In this document: one piece after another, positions 7,791 through 14,843 of the stretch
Layout: each line of letters begins with the position of its first letter
Numbering within the stretch: position 1 is the first letter of the stretch
Translations under genes and position numbers: made by a program
From: Methylotenera_A sp031369365
Lineage (GTDB): Bacteria; Pseudomonadota; Gammaproteobacteria; Burkholderiales; Methylophilaceae
NCBI GenBank assembly: GCA_031369365.1
Contig: JANMOP010000048.1
Span: 1 to 14,843 of the forward strand
Reading direction: 5' to 3'
DNA: 14,843 nt
Notes under the pieces: generated by a model
Told to the model about the DNA's origin: nothing
Databases searched by the model: none
What the model saw: the letters and a program-made list of their open reading frames with translations, nothing else

Positions 7791-8909
7791 TTAGCGACAT
7801 TGGTTCATGGCGATTTCCGCTTGCGAACATGGTCGATCAGTGCCTTGTTTAACGCTGTCTTTAAAAGTTTCCCATCCAGTTTTGTCTTTTTCAGCGCCCT
7901 TTTCAACTTTCGATACGAGGGGTTTTTCCGCAGTATTGATGGATGTTTTGGTTTTAATTTCAGCTACAGGTTTTGGTATGGCTTTTTTCTGAGCAATCTT
8001 CTTATTAGCTTTTTTCTGAACTGGCTTATTCTCACTCAACTTAGTCTCACCCAAGCTGACTTGAGGTGATGGTTTTTCCAAGCTTTCGTTAGGTAATAAA
8101 AAACTATCATTTGATTTGGATGGCAGATTAGTAACCGCGTTAGCTGGAGGCACTTTTACTGCTGGCTGTACAAGTGTAATAGTGGGCACAGTGGGAGTTG
8201 ATACTAGTTTTACCAAAACAAAAAGTGCTAAAAATACCAATAAACCCAATATCAATAAATTGGGCGGAACATAATTCCAATTGATTTTGCTAATGATTGA
8301 TTGCCATTTTGCGGGCTGTGAATTATCTGTGGGAATTGATGAAGATTCTTCTATCGTAGCAAGGTCTTTAAGCAGGCGTACTGAGTAAATATCTTGCTCA
8401 TTCGCATGCATATCGTGGTACTCAAACATTTGCGAAATTTCCTGCGATAACTTAGAGGCCATTTCGTAATATGGGCGCGAAACCAAAATTTGATTTGGCT
8501 TTGCAAAGCTCATAATACGTTGAGCTTCATCTATACTTTCACCCACAATACTGGGCTTTACATTCACATCGCTAGACACTTGCGCAGCGCCTAAATTAAT
8601 GCCAAAGCGCACGTACAAAGGGTTAGAAGTGAGGCTATTATTTTCTAAAATTTCATCACGAATCGTCAGCGAAATCAATAGCGCGTCTTCTAGCGCATCT
8701 TCTAGCGGACCAATACAGGCAATAACAGTGCCGTCAGCAACATTTAAAATAGCGCGATTATTATGCGCAATATCGATTACTGCATGATTAATCAAGTGAT
8801 TGAGCTGATTTTTAATTTCCGCTTGTTCTGCATCTGTTTTTTTTGAAAAATCGATGACTTCTAAATGAACAATGGCGCAAATCGAAGCTTTAGTACTTGT
8901 ATCGTTCAT
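7791..8909 (-). CDS. Membrane-anchored class III cyclase-homology protein, degenerate catalytic residues
   Basis: The 372-residue protein starts with a class III nucleotidyl cyclase homology domain (about 8-180, including RFGINLGAAQ and AQRIMSFAKPNQILVS). One helix follows at about 217-235, then a Lys/Pro/Ser-rich tail (240-355) and a C-terminal CSQAEIAMNQC at 361-371. The likely topology is a cytoplasmic cyclase domain with the tail in the periplasm. Compared with the neighbouring paralogue, the first metal position is Glu17 instead of Asp, the second is kept (Asp59), and the transition-state Asn is Asp127; Arg131 is kept. It may therefore be inactive, regulatory, or a partner subunit. It is the second gene of a tandem duplication; start and domain order match its neighbour. 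No good Shine-Dalgarno precedes the ATG. The product nucleotide cannot be predicted because the substrate-selecting positions are non-canonical. Confidence 0.85.
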   Translation of the reverse strand: MNDTSTKASICAIVHLEVIDFSKKTDAEQAEIKNQLNHLINHAVIDIAHNNRAILNVADGTVIACIGPLEDALEDALLISLTIRDEILENNSLTSNPLYVRFGINLGAAQVSSDVNVKPSIVGESIDEAQRIMSFAKPNQILVSRPYYEMASKLSQEISQMFEYHDMHANEQDIYSVRLLKDLATIEESSSIPTDNSQPAKWQSIISKINWNYVPPNLLILGLLVFLALFVLVKLVSTPTVPTITLVQPAVKVPPANAVTNLPSKSNDSFLLPNESLEKPSPQVSLGETKLSENKPVQKKANKKIAQKKAIPKPVAEIKTKTSINTAEKPLVSKVEKGAEKDKTGWETFKDSVKQGTDRPCSQAEIAMNQCR

Positions 8910-9198
8910 AATATGGAGTTATTTCGTAGCGTTAAACCTACATATTAATCACAAAGACAAAACTCATCAAATAAACATATGCGAACTTTTATAATTGAGG
9001 CCATTAGTACTAAGCAACTACATTTCCAGAGTGGCGGCATTAAGGCTTGAGGGGAGTATGAAATTGTGATGGTTTACTATTTAATTACCTCGGCAGGGCT
9101 TTAGGCTGTGTTAATTTAAAAAACTTAGCTCCACAAAAGGCATAATGACTAGCTGAAGCCCGCCACTAGCCCTTACATTTAAAACATCTAATCAATTA
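8910..9198. other. Spacer between the two cyclase-homology genes
   Basis: I see no open reading frame with gene-like features and no convincing intrinsic terminator. One 8-base inverted pair, AGTGGCGG (9030-9037) and CCGCCACT (9160-9167), brackets a 122-base stretch and may be chance. A promoter for the downstream cyclase-like gene probably lies in the AT-rich part nearest 8910, but no clear -35/-10 pair stands out. Confidence 0.5.
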
Positions 9199-10251
9199 TT
9201 AATTGCACTGCCCCATTGCAACTTGTGCTTGCGAGCATGCGTGTATGCGGTTACTTTTGACACTCACTCTTAAAATTTCATGTCTTTCTTTTTGTTGGTG
9301 AATTTTAGTGCCTACTATTTTAGTTGTTTGCCCATTAGTATGATTAGATGTTTGCTCAATATCACTGCTTATTGGCGCAGATTCTGTGGGGATTTTTGCT
9401 TTTTTGACTTTTTTCTCGCTCAACTTCTTTGGTGCTTTTTCCTGTGACAAAACTTTTTTCTGTTCCAGTGCTTGATCGACAGGCGCATTATTAGCGAGCA
9501 CATTGTTAGCAGGCTTAGAAGCAACACTAGACACATTGGCAGGCTCATTAGGTGCAAAAGCCAGCTTTCCTATGGCAAATAAGGTCACCAAAACAAATAC
9601 TGCAGGTGCCGCATAATTCCAGTTAATTTTATTGAATACTGCAAGTTGATTGATTAATGGCGAAATGTCTGCCATGAGCTCTGCTTGATTTTCTGGTGCA
9701 GTGTTATCTCTAGCCAAGCGCACCGAATAAACCTCATGATCACGCACATGCTTGTCGTGCTTAACGCCTGAATAATCAAACATTTGTGAGATTTCTTGTG
9801 TTAAGCGTGAGGTGATTTCGTAATAGGAACGCGACACCAAAATTTGATTGGGTTGAGCAAAACTCATGATGCGCTGTGCCACATTAATGCCATCGCCAAT
9901 GATATTGGGGCGGCCATTAATATCGTTTACCACACGCACTGGCCCTAAATTAATGCCAAAACGCACATGTATCAGCGATTGACCAGATTCGTTATTTTTT
10001 ATAATACTATCGCGAATGCTAAGCGCCATAAACAAAGCGTCTTCTGGTGAGCCCATATAAGCAATAGCTGCGCCATCGCCCGTATCTAAAATAATACGGT
10101 CATTTTGAGCAATATCTTTTAGTGCAATATTGATAAAGTTATTAAATTGGTTTTTAACATCAATTTGCTCAGCATCTGGTTTTTTTGAGTAATCAATGAT
10201 ATCCAAAAAAACGATGCTACAAATTGAGGTTTTATTAATTCTGTCATTCAT
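9199..10251 (-). CDS. Membrane-anchored class III cyclase-homology protein, catalytic residues largely kept
   Basis: The protein has 350 residues from the ATG at 10251, chosen because MNDRINKTSIC aligns with the paralogue's start and AAAGGG lies 6 bases upstream; an in-frame TTG at 10257 would add two residues. The cyclase homology domain (about 6-180) shows Asp17 in FLDI and Asp59 in TGDG, the two expected metal ligands. It also keeps Asn123 and Arg127 in GINVAQR, the transition-state pair. The residues that normally choose ATP or GTP are unusual (LDTGD, NIIGD), so cAMP or cGMP cannot be decided. One helix (about 215-232) leads to a Lys-rich, probably periplasmic tail ending in CSQAQVAMGQC (339-349). 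It lies upstream of its degenerate paralogue on the same strand and downstream of a diguanylate cyclase. Activity is plausible but unproven. Confidence 0.87.
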   Translation of the reverse strand: MNDRINKTSICSIVFLDIIDYSKKPDAEQIDVKNQFNNFINIALKDIAQNDRIILDTGDGAAIAYMGSPEDALFMALSIRDSIIKNNESGQSLIHVRFGINLGPVRVVNDINGRPNIIGDGINVAQRIMSFAQPNQILVSRSYYEITSRLTQEISQMFDYSGVKHDKHVRDHEVYSVRLARDNTAPENQAELMADISPLINQLAVFNKINWNYAAPAVFVLVTLFAIGKLAFAPNEPANVSSVASKPANNVLANNAPVDQALEQKKVLSQEKAPKKLSEKKVKKAKIPTESAPISSDIEQTSNHTNGQTTKIVGTKIHQQKERHEILRVSVKSNRIHACSQAQVAMGQCN

Positions 10252-10573
10252 AGTCAACCCTTTATCAAATATGTCATATTATCAACACTATCAACACGTA
10301 AAAATCATGTTTGAAATATCAATAAAACTTATGGTGACAAGCTAGGCTTGGCCGCGACGATTAAATTAATTATTTCTGAAAGTATTTGTTATTGTTCTAC
10401 ATAGTGGTTAGAGCAATTATTGAGCCAGCATTACTGCTCATAAAAATAGTTTATAAAAATAATAGGGCAACACAATCTCTAGCTTGGTTTTTTAAAGGTA
10501 ATTGAGGTAAATAAAATTGATAAGGCGTGTAGTATTTGGGCAACTAAAGTTTGTGAAGATTGTAAGCTGAAGG
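10252..10573. other. Spacer upstream of the cyclase-homology gene
   Basis: About 320 AT-rich bases with no gene. The part near 10251 holds the AAAGGG ribosome-binding site and a 9-bp tandem repeat. CAAGCTAG (10338-10345) and CTAGCTTG (10479-10486) form a distant 8-base inverted pair of doubtful meaning. CTGAAG/CTTCAG (10567-10572 and 10579-10584) spans the diguanylate cyclase stop codon as a weak hairpin without a T-run in that gene's direction. Confidence 0.5.
10280..10297. repeat. 9-bp tandem direct repeat, TATCAACAC x2
   Basis: Two perfect copies (10280-10288, 10289-10297) lie 29-46 bases upstream of the cyclase-homology start codon. Read on the minus strand they are GTGTTGATA twice, each including TTGATA, a -35-like hexamer. 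They could be a regulator site or part of the promoter; no partner protein is indicated. Confidence 0.45.
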
Positions 10574-11761
10574 TTAAACTTCAGTTTTAGTGTCTCGCGT
10601 AATTTGCGTGTAGCTCATCACGCGATTTCTTCCGCTATTTTTCGCGCCATACATAGCGCTATCGGCGGTTGCGACCAAACCTTTAAAGTCGTAACCTGCG
10701 CGAACCGAATCTGCTACACCTATGCTGATTGTAGCTTTAATCGAATCACTACCATTTTTAAACGGGCTTGCTTCAACCACAGCACGTATACGCTCGGCCA
10801 GCCCTACTGCATCGCTCTCGGTAGTGTTGGGCAAAAACACGCAAAACTCTTCACCCCCATAACGACCAAGCACATCGCTAGAGCGTAAAACGCTTGTAAT
10901 CTCTTTAGACAAATGCCTTAAAACATCATCGCCTGTTAAATGGCCGTATTTATCATTCACCTTTTTAAAATGATCAATATCAATCAATAAAATCGCCATG
11001 CTTAAATTAATGCGCTTACAAATATCTTGCATTTTTACAGCTGCATCTTCTAAACCACGGCGATTCAACACACCAGTAAGCCCATCAATAGTTGCAAAAG
11101 ATTCTAACTTTTGATTCAATTTATAACTTAACATCAGCACAAATAAGCTTGAGATAAAAAATTGCGAAACCGCGCCCAGCATAAAGGTATAGGCGTTCAC
11201 TGGCCAAGTAGCAAAAGAGTCGAACACCGCAATATCTACTTGTGTTGTATAAAATGCGCGCCCTAACATCATTAGGGCCATCAGCAAATATAAGCTTGAG
11301 GTAATCCAAAATAAAGTGCCGACAATGCCTTCATCACGAGAAAAAGTAAGCCGCGCGCAGTAAAAGTAAATCACAGAAAATATAATCGCGCTAAATATTG
11401 CAGTCATTTTAATATCGTGCTGTTGCAGCATAAAATAAGCTTCTATCGCAATCAGCAACAAAAATACAGCAGGTGGGATACGGTGATCTGGTTTTTTATC
11501 TACAAACGCCTGAATACCATTGATATATAAGCTGAGACCAACGCCTATTAAGGCCATGCCAGGTAAAAAGATTAATTTTGGCGCATCAAGCTGAATGAGC
11601 ACCAGCACCATGCCCAAGCCAATCACCAAATTACCTACCGCCCAATAACCAGGCCCATGCAAGCCTTTATGATGTTTGCGTGTAATGGCTAGCAGCATCG
11701 ATAGCATGAAAGTGAGCAACATCGACATAAAAATAATGGTTTTTAAATCAAAGTTTGGCAT
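10574..11761 (-). CDS. Seven-TM GGDEF diguanylate cyclase
   Basis: The 395-residue protein has about seven membrane helices in residues 8-214, then a GGDEF domain (about 222-385). The active-site signature is GGEEF at 302-306. The metal/substrate motif DIDHFKKVND starts at Asp261. The product-inhibition I-site RSSD (293-296) sits the usual five residues before GGEEF. It should therefore make cyclic di-GMP from two GTP at the inner membrane and be subject to feedback inhibition. No EAL or HD-GYP domain is present. The N-terminal membrane part probably senses a signal, but its ligand is unknown and I do not recognise a named MASE type. It is divergent from rep across a very AT-rich spacer and points toward the cyclase-homology pair. 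The Shine-Dalgarno is weak. Confidence 0.93.
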   Translation of the reverse strand: MPNFDLKTIIFMSMLLTFMLSMLLAITRKHHKGLHGPGYWAVGNLVIGLGMVLVLIQLDAPKLIFLPGMALIGVGLSLYINGIQAFVDKKPDHRIPPAVFLLLIAIEAYFMLQQHDIKMTAIFSAIIFSVIYFYCARLTFSRDEGIVGTLFWITSSLYLLMALMMLGRAFYTTQVDIAVFDSFATWPVNAYTFMLGAVSQFFISSLFVLMLSYKLNQKLESFATIDGLTGVLNRRGLEDAAVKMQDICKRINLSMAILLIDIDHFKKVNDKYGHLTGDDVLRHLSKEITSVLRSSDVLGRYGGEEFCVFLPNTTESDAVGLAERIRAVVEASPFKNGSDSIKATISIGVADSVRAGYDFKGLVATADSAMYGAKNSGRNRVMSYTQITRDTKTEV

Positions 11762-11791
11762 ATAAAACCAGCAACATTCTTTATGGAAATT

Positions 11792-11812
11792 AATAAAATT
11801 TATAATTTTATT
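11792..11812. promoter_or_regulatory. AT-only palindrome between divergent genes
   Basis: AATAAAATT (11792-11800) and AATTTTATT (11804-11812) are perfect inverted arms around TAT. A second pair, TTAATAA (11812-11818) and TTATTAA (11839-11845), follows directly. The site lies about 30 bases from the diguanylate cyclase start and about 100 from rep. It could be an operator or simply AT-rich promoter DNA. Confidence 0.4.
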
Positions 11813-11861
11813 TAATAAGATATTAAATTCGTTAATTATTATTAAGCAGTTACAATCATAC

Positions 11862-11867
11862 TATAAA
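11862..11867 (+). promoter_or_regulatory. Possible -10 element for rep
   Basis: TATAAA lies about 49 bases before the rep ATG in the divergent spacer, with no good -35 partner 16-18 bases upstream. The assignment is weak; an alternative pair is TTGCTC with TAATTC closer to the gene. Confidence 0.3.
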
Positions 11868-11915
11868 CATATCACCAATTGCTCGGCAAAATGTCGCGCC
11901 TAATTCATTTAACAC

Positions 11916-13955
11916 ATGCAAAACAGCCTAAACTCCCCGCAACGCGAAGCCGTTAAATATCTAGATGGTCCATTATTAGTACTGGCAGGGGCTGGCAGCG
12001 GCAAAACGCGGGTGATTACCGAAAAAATTGGCTATTTAATAGATAGCGCAGGCTACGACGCACGCGAAATTGCTGCGATTACCTTTACCAACAAAGCTGC
12101 GCGCGAAATGCAAGAGCGTGTGAGTAAACTGATGCAAGGTAAGACTCACTCCAAATCTAGCAAAGGCTTGACTATTGCGACATTTCACTCGCTTGGCCTG
12201 CAAATGCTACGCCAAGAGGCGTCTTTATTGGGCTACAAGCCGCAGTTTTCTATTTTAGATTCGTCCGATAGCTTTAAAATAGTGGCGGATATTTTGGCCA
12301 CCACTGATAAGCAGTTATTACGCAAAACGCAGTACCAAATATCCAGCTGGAAAAACGCGTTTATTAACCCAGATCAAGCCAAAGCCAGTGCGGATGAAGA
12401 CTTAACTCACGCTGCGGCCAAGGTGTATCAGCTATATCAGCAAACCCTAAAAGCTTATCAAGCGGTGGATTTTGATGATTTGATTAAATTGCCTGTGGAG
12501 CTTTTTGAGCAACATGAAATGGCGCTAAACAAATGGCAACGCAAGCTACAATATTTACTGGTGGACGAGTACCAAGACACCAACGCTTGCCAATACAAAT
12601 TAGTAAGAATGCTCACAGGCGTGCGCGGCCAATTTACTGCGGTGGGCGATGACGACCAAGCGATATACGGCTGGCGTGGCGCAGATGTTGAGAACCTGCG
12701 TCAATTGACTGAAGATTTTAGTAAACTAAAAGTGATTAAATTAGAGCAAAACTATCGCTCTACCGTGCGAATTTTACGCGCCGCCAACCAAGTCATTAGC
12801 AATAACCCTAAACTTTTTGAAAAGAAGTTATGGAGCGACTTAGGCACAGGCGACATGATTCAAGTTTCTGCCGCCATGAGCGAAGAAAGTGAAGCGGAAA
12901 GCGTACTGATGAAGCTGCAAGCGCATAAATTTGAGCACCGTACCAAGTTTTTGGATTATGCCATCTTATACCGTGGCAATCACCAAGCACGCGTGTTTGA
13001 GCAACAATTACGCAATCAAAAAATCCCTTACACCGTCTCGGGTGGACAATCTTTTTTTGATAAAGCCGAGATTAAAGATTTGGTGAGTTATTTGCGGCTA
13101 ATTGCCAATGAGGATGACGACCCCGCCTTTATTCGTGCCGCGACCACACCTAAAAAAGGCATTGGCAACACAACACTGGAGCGGCTTGGTGAATATGCCA
13201 GCGCACATAAAATATCATTATTTGCGGCCGCTTTTGAGCAAGATTTTCAGGCAGAAATTGGCAACAAACAGCTGGATGATTTACTCACTTTTTGCCAATA
13301 CATTCAAAAAATTCAGGTCCGCGCCGTGCGCGACCCTGCGGGAGAATTGCTGAATGATTTGCTTAATAGTATTCAATACGAAGCATTTTTGTACGATAGT
13401 GAAGAGCCGCGTGCCGCCGAGAGTAAATGGGCGAATGTGCTGGAATTTACTGGTTGGCTGACTAAAAAAGGCGAAAGTAGCACGGAAGGTTTTAATGAAG
13501 GGCTTGGCAATGAAAACGATGGCAAAAACCTGCTAGAACTAACACAAATGGTGTCGCTAATGAGTATGCTAGAGGGTCGCGAAGATGGCGAGCCAGACGC
13601 AGTCAAACTCTCTACATTGCACGCCGCTAAAGGCTTAGAGTTCGGTCATGTATTTTTAATCGGCGTAGAAGAAGGCATTTTGCCACATCGCGAAAGCATC
13701 GATAACAATCAAATTGAAGAAGAACGCCGCCTTATGTACGTGGGCATTACCCGCGCACAAAAAAGCTTAACAATATCCTGGTGCAAAAAACGCAAACGCG
13801 CAGGCGAAATGCAAATGTGCGAACCCAGCCGCTTTATTGCCGAACTACCAACTGCTGACGTGCGCCATTTTGGCAACCCATTTAACAGCCCCGAAGTAAG
13901 CCGCGATTTTGGCAAATCAAGATTGGCAAATATTCATGCGATGCTAGCCAAATAA
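11916..13955 (+). CDS. rep: ATP-dependent DNA helicase Rep (UvrD/Rep superfamily 1)
   Basis: The 679-residue protein matches Rep along its whole length (E. coli Rep is 673 aa). Motifs in order are Walker A GAGSGKT 25-31, TFTNKAAREM 56-65, Walker B LLVDEYQD 214-221, GDDDQAIYGWRGA 244-256, QNYRS 278-282, TLHAAKGLEF 567-576 and YVGITRAQ 608-615. Rep is a 3'-to-5' DNA translocase that helps the replisome pass DNA-bound proteins and restarts stalled forks. Rep-like features such as LYRGNHQARVFE (351-362) and SGGQSFFDKAEIKDL (375-389) separate it from UvrD and PcrA. The ATG start fits the usual N-terminus closely (LNSPQREAV), though no Shine-Dalgarno precedes it. No terminator is evident after the stop. 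Confidence 0.96.
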   Translation: MQNSLNSPQREAVKYLDGPLLVLAGAGSGKTRVITEKIGYLIDSAGYDAREIAAITFTNKAAREMQERVSKLMQGKTHSKSSKGLTIATFHSLGLQMLRQEASLLGYKPQFSILDSSDSFKIVADILATTDKQLLRKTQYQISSWKNAFINPDQAKASADEDLTHAAAKVYQLYQQTLKAYQAVDFDDLIKLPVELFEQHEMALNKWQRKLQYLLVDEYQDTNACQYKLVRMLTGVRGQFTAVGDDDQAIYGWRGADVENLRQLTEDFSKLKVIKLEQNYRSTVRILRAANQVISNNPKLFEKKLWSDLGTGDMIQVSAAMSEESEAESVLMKLQAHKFEHRTKFLDYAILYRGNHQARVFEQQLRNQKIPYTVSGGQSFFDKAEIKDLVSYLRLIANEDDDPAFIRAATTPKKGIGNTTLERLGEYASAHKISLFAAAFEQDFQAEIGNKQLDDLLTFCQYIQKIQVRAVRDPAGELLNDLLNSIQYEAFLYDSEEPRAAESKWANVLEFTGWLTKKGESSTEGFNEGLGNENDGKNLLELTQMVSLMSMLEGREDGEPDAVKLSTLHAAKGLEFGHVFLIGVEEGILPHRESIDNNQIEEERRLMYVGITRAQKSLTISWCKKRKRAGEMQMCEPSRFIAELPTADVRHFGNPFNSPEVSRDFGKSRLANIHAMLAK

Positions 13956-13979
13956 TACCAGCGCTGCCTCAACTAAATG

Positions 13980-13999
13980 ACAATGTAAAACAATGTAAA
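13980..13999. repeat. Two 10-bp-period CAATGTAAA copies
   Basis: ACAATGTAAA is repeated directly in tandem just after the rep stop codon, with the second copy ending at 13999. Only two copies are present and no function is apparent. Confidence 0.5.
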
Positions 14000-14022
14000 C
14001 CAAACGTCTTTTTTCATGCTTA

Positions 14023-14031
14023 TGTTATAAT
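14023..14031 (+). promoter_or_regulatory. Extended -10 promoter for the right-edge sensor gene
   Basis: TGTTATAAT contains a perfect TATAAT (14026-14031) preceded by TGn, the extended -10 arrangement that tolerates a poor -35. The predicted start near 14038 leaves a leader of about 65-75 bases before the proposed TTG start. Confidence 0.6.
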
Positions 14032-14104
14032 AATTTTATCTTTTATAACTAAAAACCATAAATTTAGATAAGCTTTAAAATATCATTAATTTTTAATGTT
14101 GTAA

Positions 14105-14843
14105 TTGAGCCAATTGAATAATCCAATAATACAATCAGCCCTTTTTGTGCGCCTGCTTGCAACTAGCAAATTCGCGCTTGTTACCAGCACCGTTATTGCA
14201 GCGCTTTTTGCTTACGCTCAACGCGAGGTGATTGCACTGCCATTCGTGCTAACTTGGCTTTTTTTGGTAATTACAATCGCAATAATTCGCGCAACTCATG
14301 TGCATTCATGTTTGCGAACGCCTTTGGATGAGCACTCCACCTTACAAGCGCAACTGGTAAAATTTCGCTACCTCACTATTATTGCTGGCTTGGCGTGGGG
14401 TTCAGCTGGCTTTCTAATGTTCCCGCCTAGCAGCCCAGAACACCAGATGTTTTTAGTTTTTATGCTGGCAGGTGTGTCGGCTGGTGTTGTCACATCTTAT
14501 TCAGCCGATACTACCAGTGCAATCACATTTGTCTTCGCACTACTCATACCGCTCATCACTCGCTTATTTATGCACAATAGCGCCATGTCACATGCAATGG
14601 GCTTAGCAGGAATCACGTATCTCATCTTTATAGTGGTGCACATACGCCGCGCTAACCAAAATTTACTAGAAAATATTGTATTACGGCTAGAAGTGGGCGA
14701 ACATAAAAGAACCGTGAGTACCAGCTCTAACCGCTACGACGCACTATTGAGCCACTCGCCCATGGCTATTTTCCATTTCGACGCAAACCTTGTCATCACG
14801 CATTGCAATGAGCGTTACGCCGCTATTTTAGGTGTGCCTGTAG
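14105..14843 (+). CDS. Six-TM PAS-domain signalling protein (partial, 3' end beyond window)
   Basis: An open frame of 246 codons runs off the right edge. About six membrane helices are visible (roughly residues 23-38, 43-62, 88-106, 114-131, 135-156 and 163-181). A short linker and the start of a PAS domain follow: RYDALLSHSPMAIFHFD (210-226), then VITHCNERYAAILG. The segment around LAWGSAGFLMFP and HQMFLVFMLAGVSAGVVTS resembles the membrane part of betaproteobacterial GGDEF/EAL proteins or sensor kinases. The output domain is outside the window, so either is possible. A TAA lies directly before the first TTG (14105-14107) and no ATG occurs in frame until far inside the membrane part. The start is therefore probably that TTG or the TTG at 14114; neither has a strong Shine-Dalgarno. 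An extended -10 promoter lies upstream. Confidence 0.75.
   Translation, partial: MSQLNNPIIQSALFVRLLATSKFALVTSTVIAALFAYAQREVIALPFVLTWLFLVITIAIIRATHVHSCLRTPLDEHSTLQAQLVKFRYLTIIAGLAWGSAGFLMFPPSSPEHQMFLVFMLAGVSAGVVTSYSADTTSAITFVFALLIPLITRLFMHNSAMSHAMGLAGITYLIFIVVHIRRANQNLLENIVLRLEVGEHKRTVSTSSNRYDALLSHSPMAIFHFDANLVITHCNERYAAILGVPV

Noticed and set aside
7800..8069. An 89-codon plus-strand open frame after ylqF
   Set aside because: It is antisense to the Lys-rich tail of the cyclase-homology gene; its Phe-rich composition is the complement of Lys codons.
8910..9198. A c-di-GMP riboswitch in the spacer, prompted by the neighbouring GGDEF gene
   Set aside because: I could not match the conserved GEMM core sequences on either strand.
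10567..10584. CTGAAG/CTTCAG hairpin as a terminator for the diguanylate cyclase gene
   Set aside because: The stem is only 6 bp, contains the stop codon, and has no T-run on the minus strand.
11916..13955. UvrD or PcrA assignment for the SF1 helicase
   Set aside because: The N-terminus, the LYRGNHQARVFE segment and the length match Rep better.

Overview
The window looks like chromosomal DNA from a moderately AT-rich gammaproteobacterial or, more likely, betaproteobacterial genome. HrpA, Rep and YlqF are full length and close to the proteobacterial type. The TonB-like protein, the short cyclase-homology proteins and the membrane part of the last gene resemble families I associate with Betaproteobacteria, particularly Methylophilaceae such as Methylotenera. 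That placement is inference from memory, not a search result. No rRNA, tRNA, CRISPR, prophage or transposase gene is visible.

Left block (1-6622, all minus strand, read right to left): a SAM-dependent methyltransferase, a secreted ATP-dependent DNA ligase (Lig E type), the RNA helicase HrpA, and a TonB/TolA-like proline-rich membrane protein that runs off the left edge. Spacing is tight: a 2-base gap between methyltransferase and ligase, about 60 bases between ligase and hrpA, and a TAATG stop/start overlap between hrpA and the TonB-like gene. This suggests one operon.

Divergent spacer (6623-6860): a three-copy 10-bp repeat, a plausible extended -10 promoter, and a 145-base nested palindrome. 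The palindrome's right arm contains the ribosome-binding site of ylqF and ends on the A of its ATG. ylqF (6861-7775, plus) encodes a circularly permuted ribosome-assembly GTPase.

Middle block (7791-11761, minus strand): two tandem paralogues, each with an N-terminal class III nucleotidyl cyclase homology domain, one membrane helix, a Lys/Pro-rich tail and a shared C-terminal CSQAxxAMxQC motif, followed upstream by a 7-TM GGDEF diguanylate cyclase. The first-encoded paralogue (9199-10251) keeps both metal aspartates and the Asn/Arg pair. The second (7791-8909) has lost one Asp and the Asn, so an active/degenerate pair is plausible. The three genes are separated by about 290-320 bases, so they probably have separate promoters.

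Right block (plus strand): rep DNA helicase, then the 5' part of a six-TM, PAS-containing sensor cut by the right edge, probably another signalling protein. Overall the region combines housekeeping nucleic-acid enzymes with a cluster of nucleotide second-messenger genes. The points most worth following are the tandem cyclase-homology pair with its shared di-cysteine tail, and the palindrome forming the ylqF leader.
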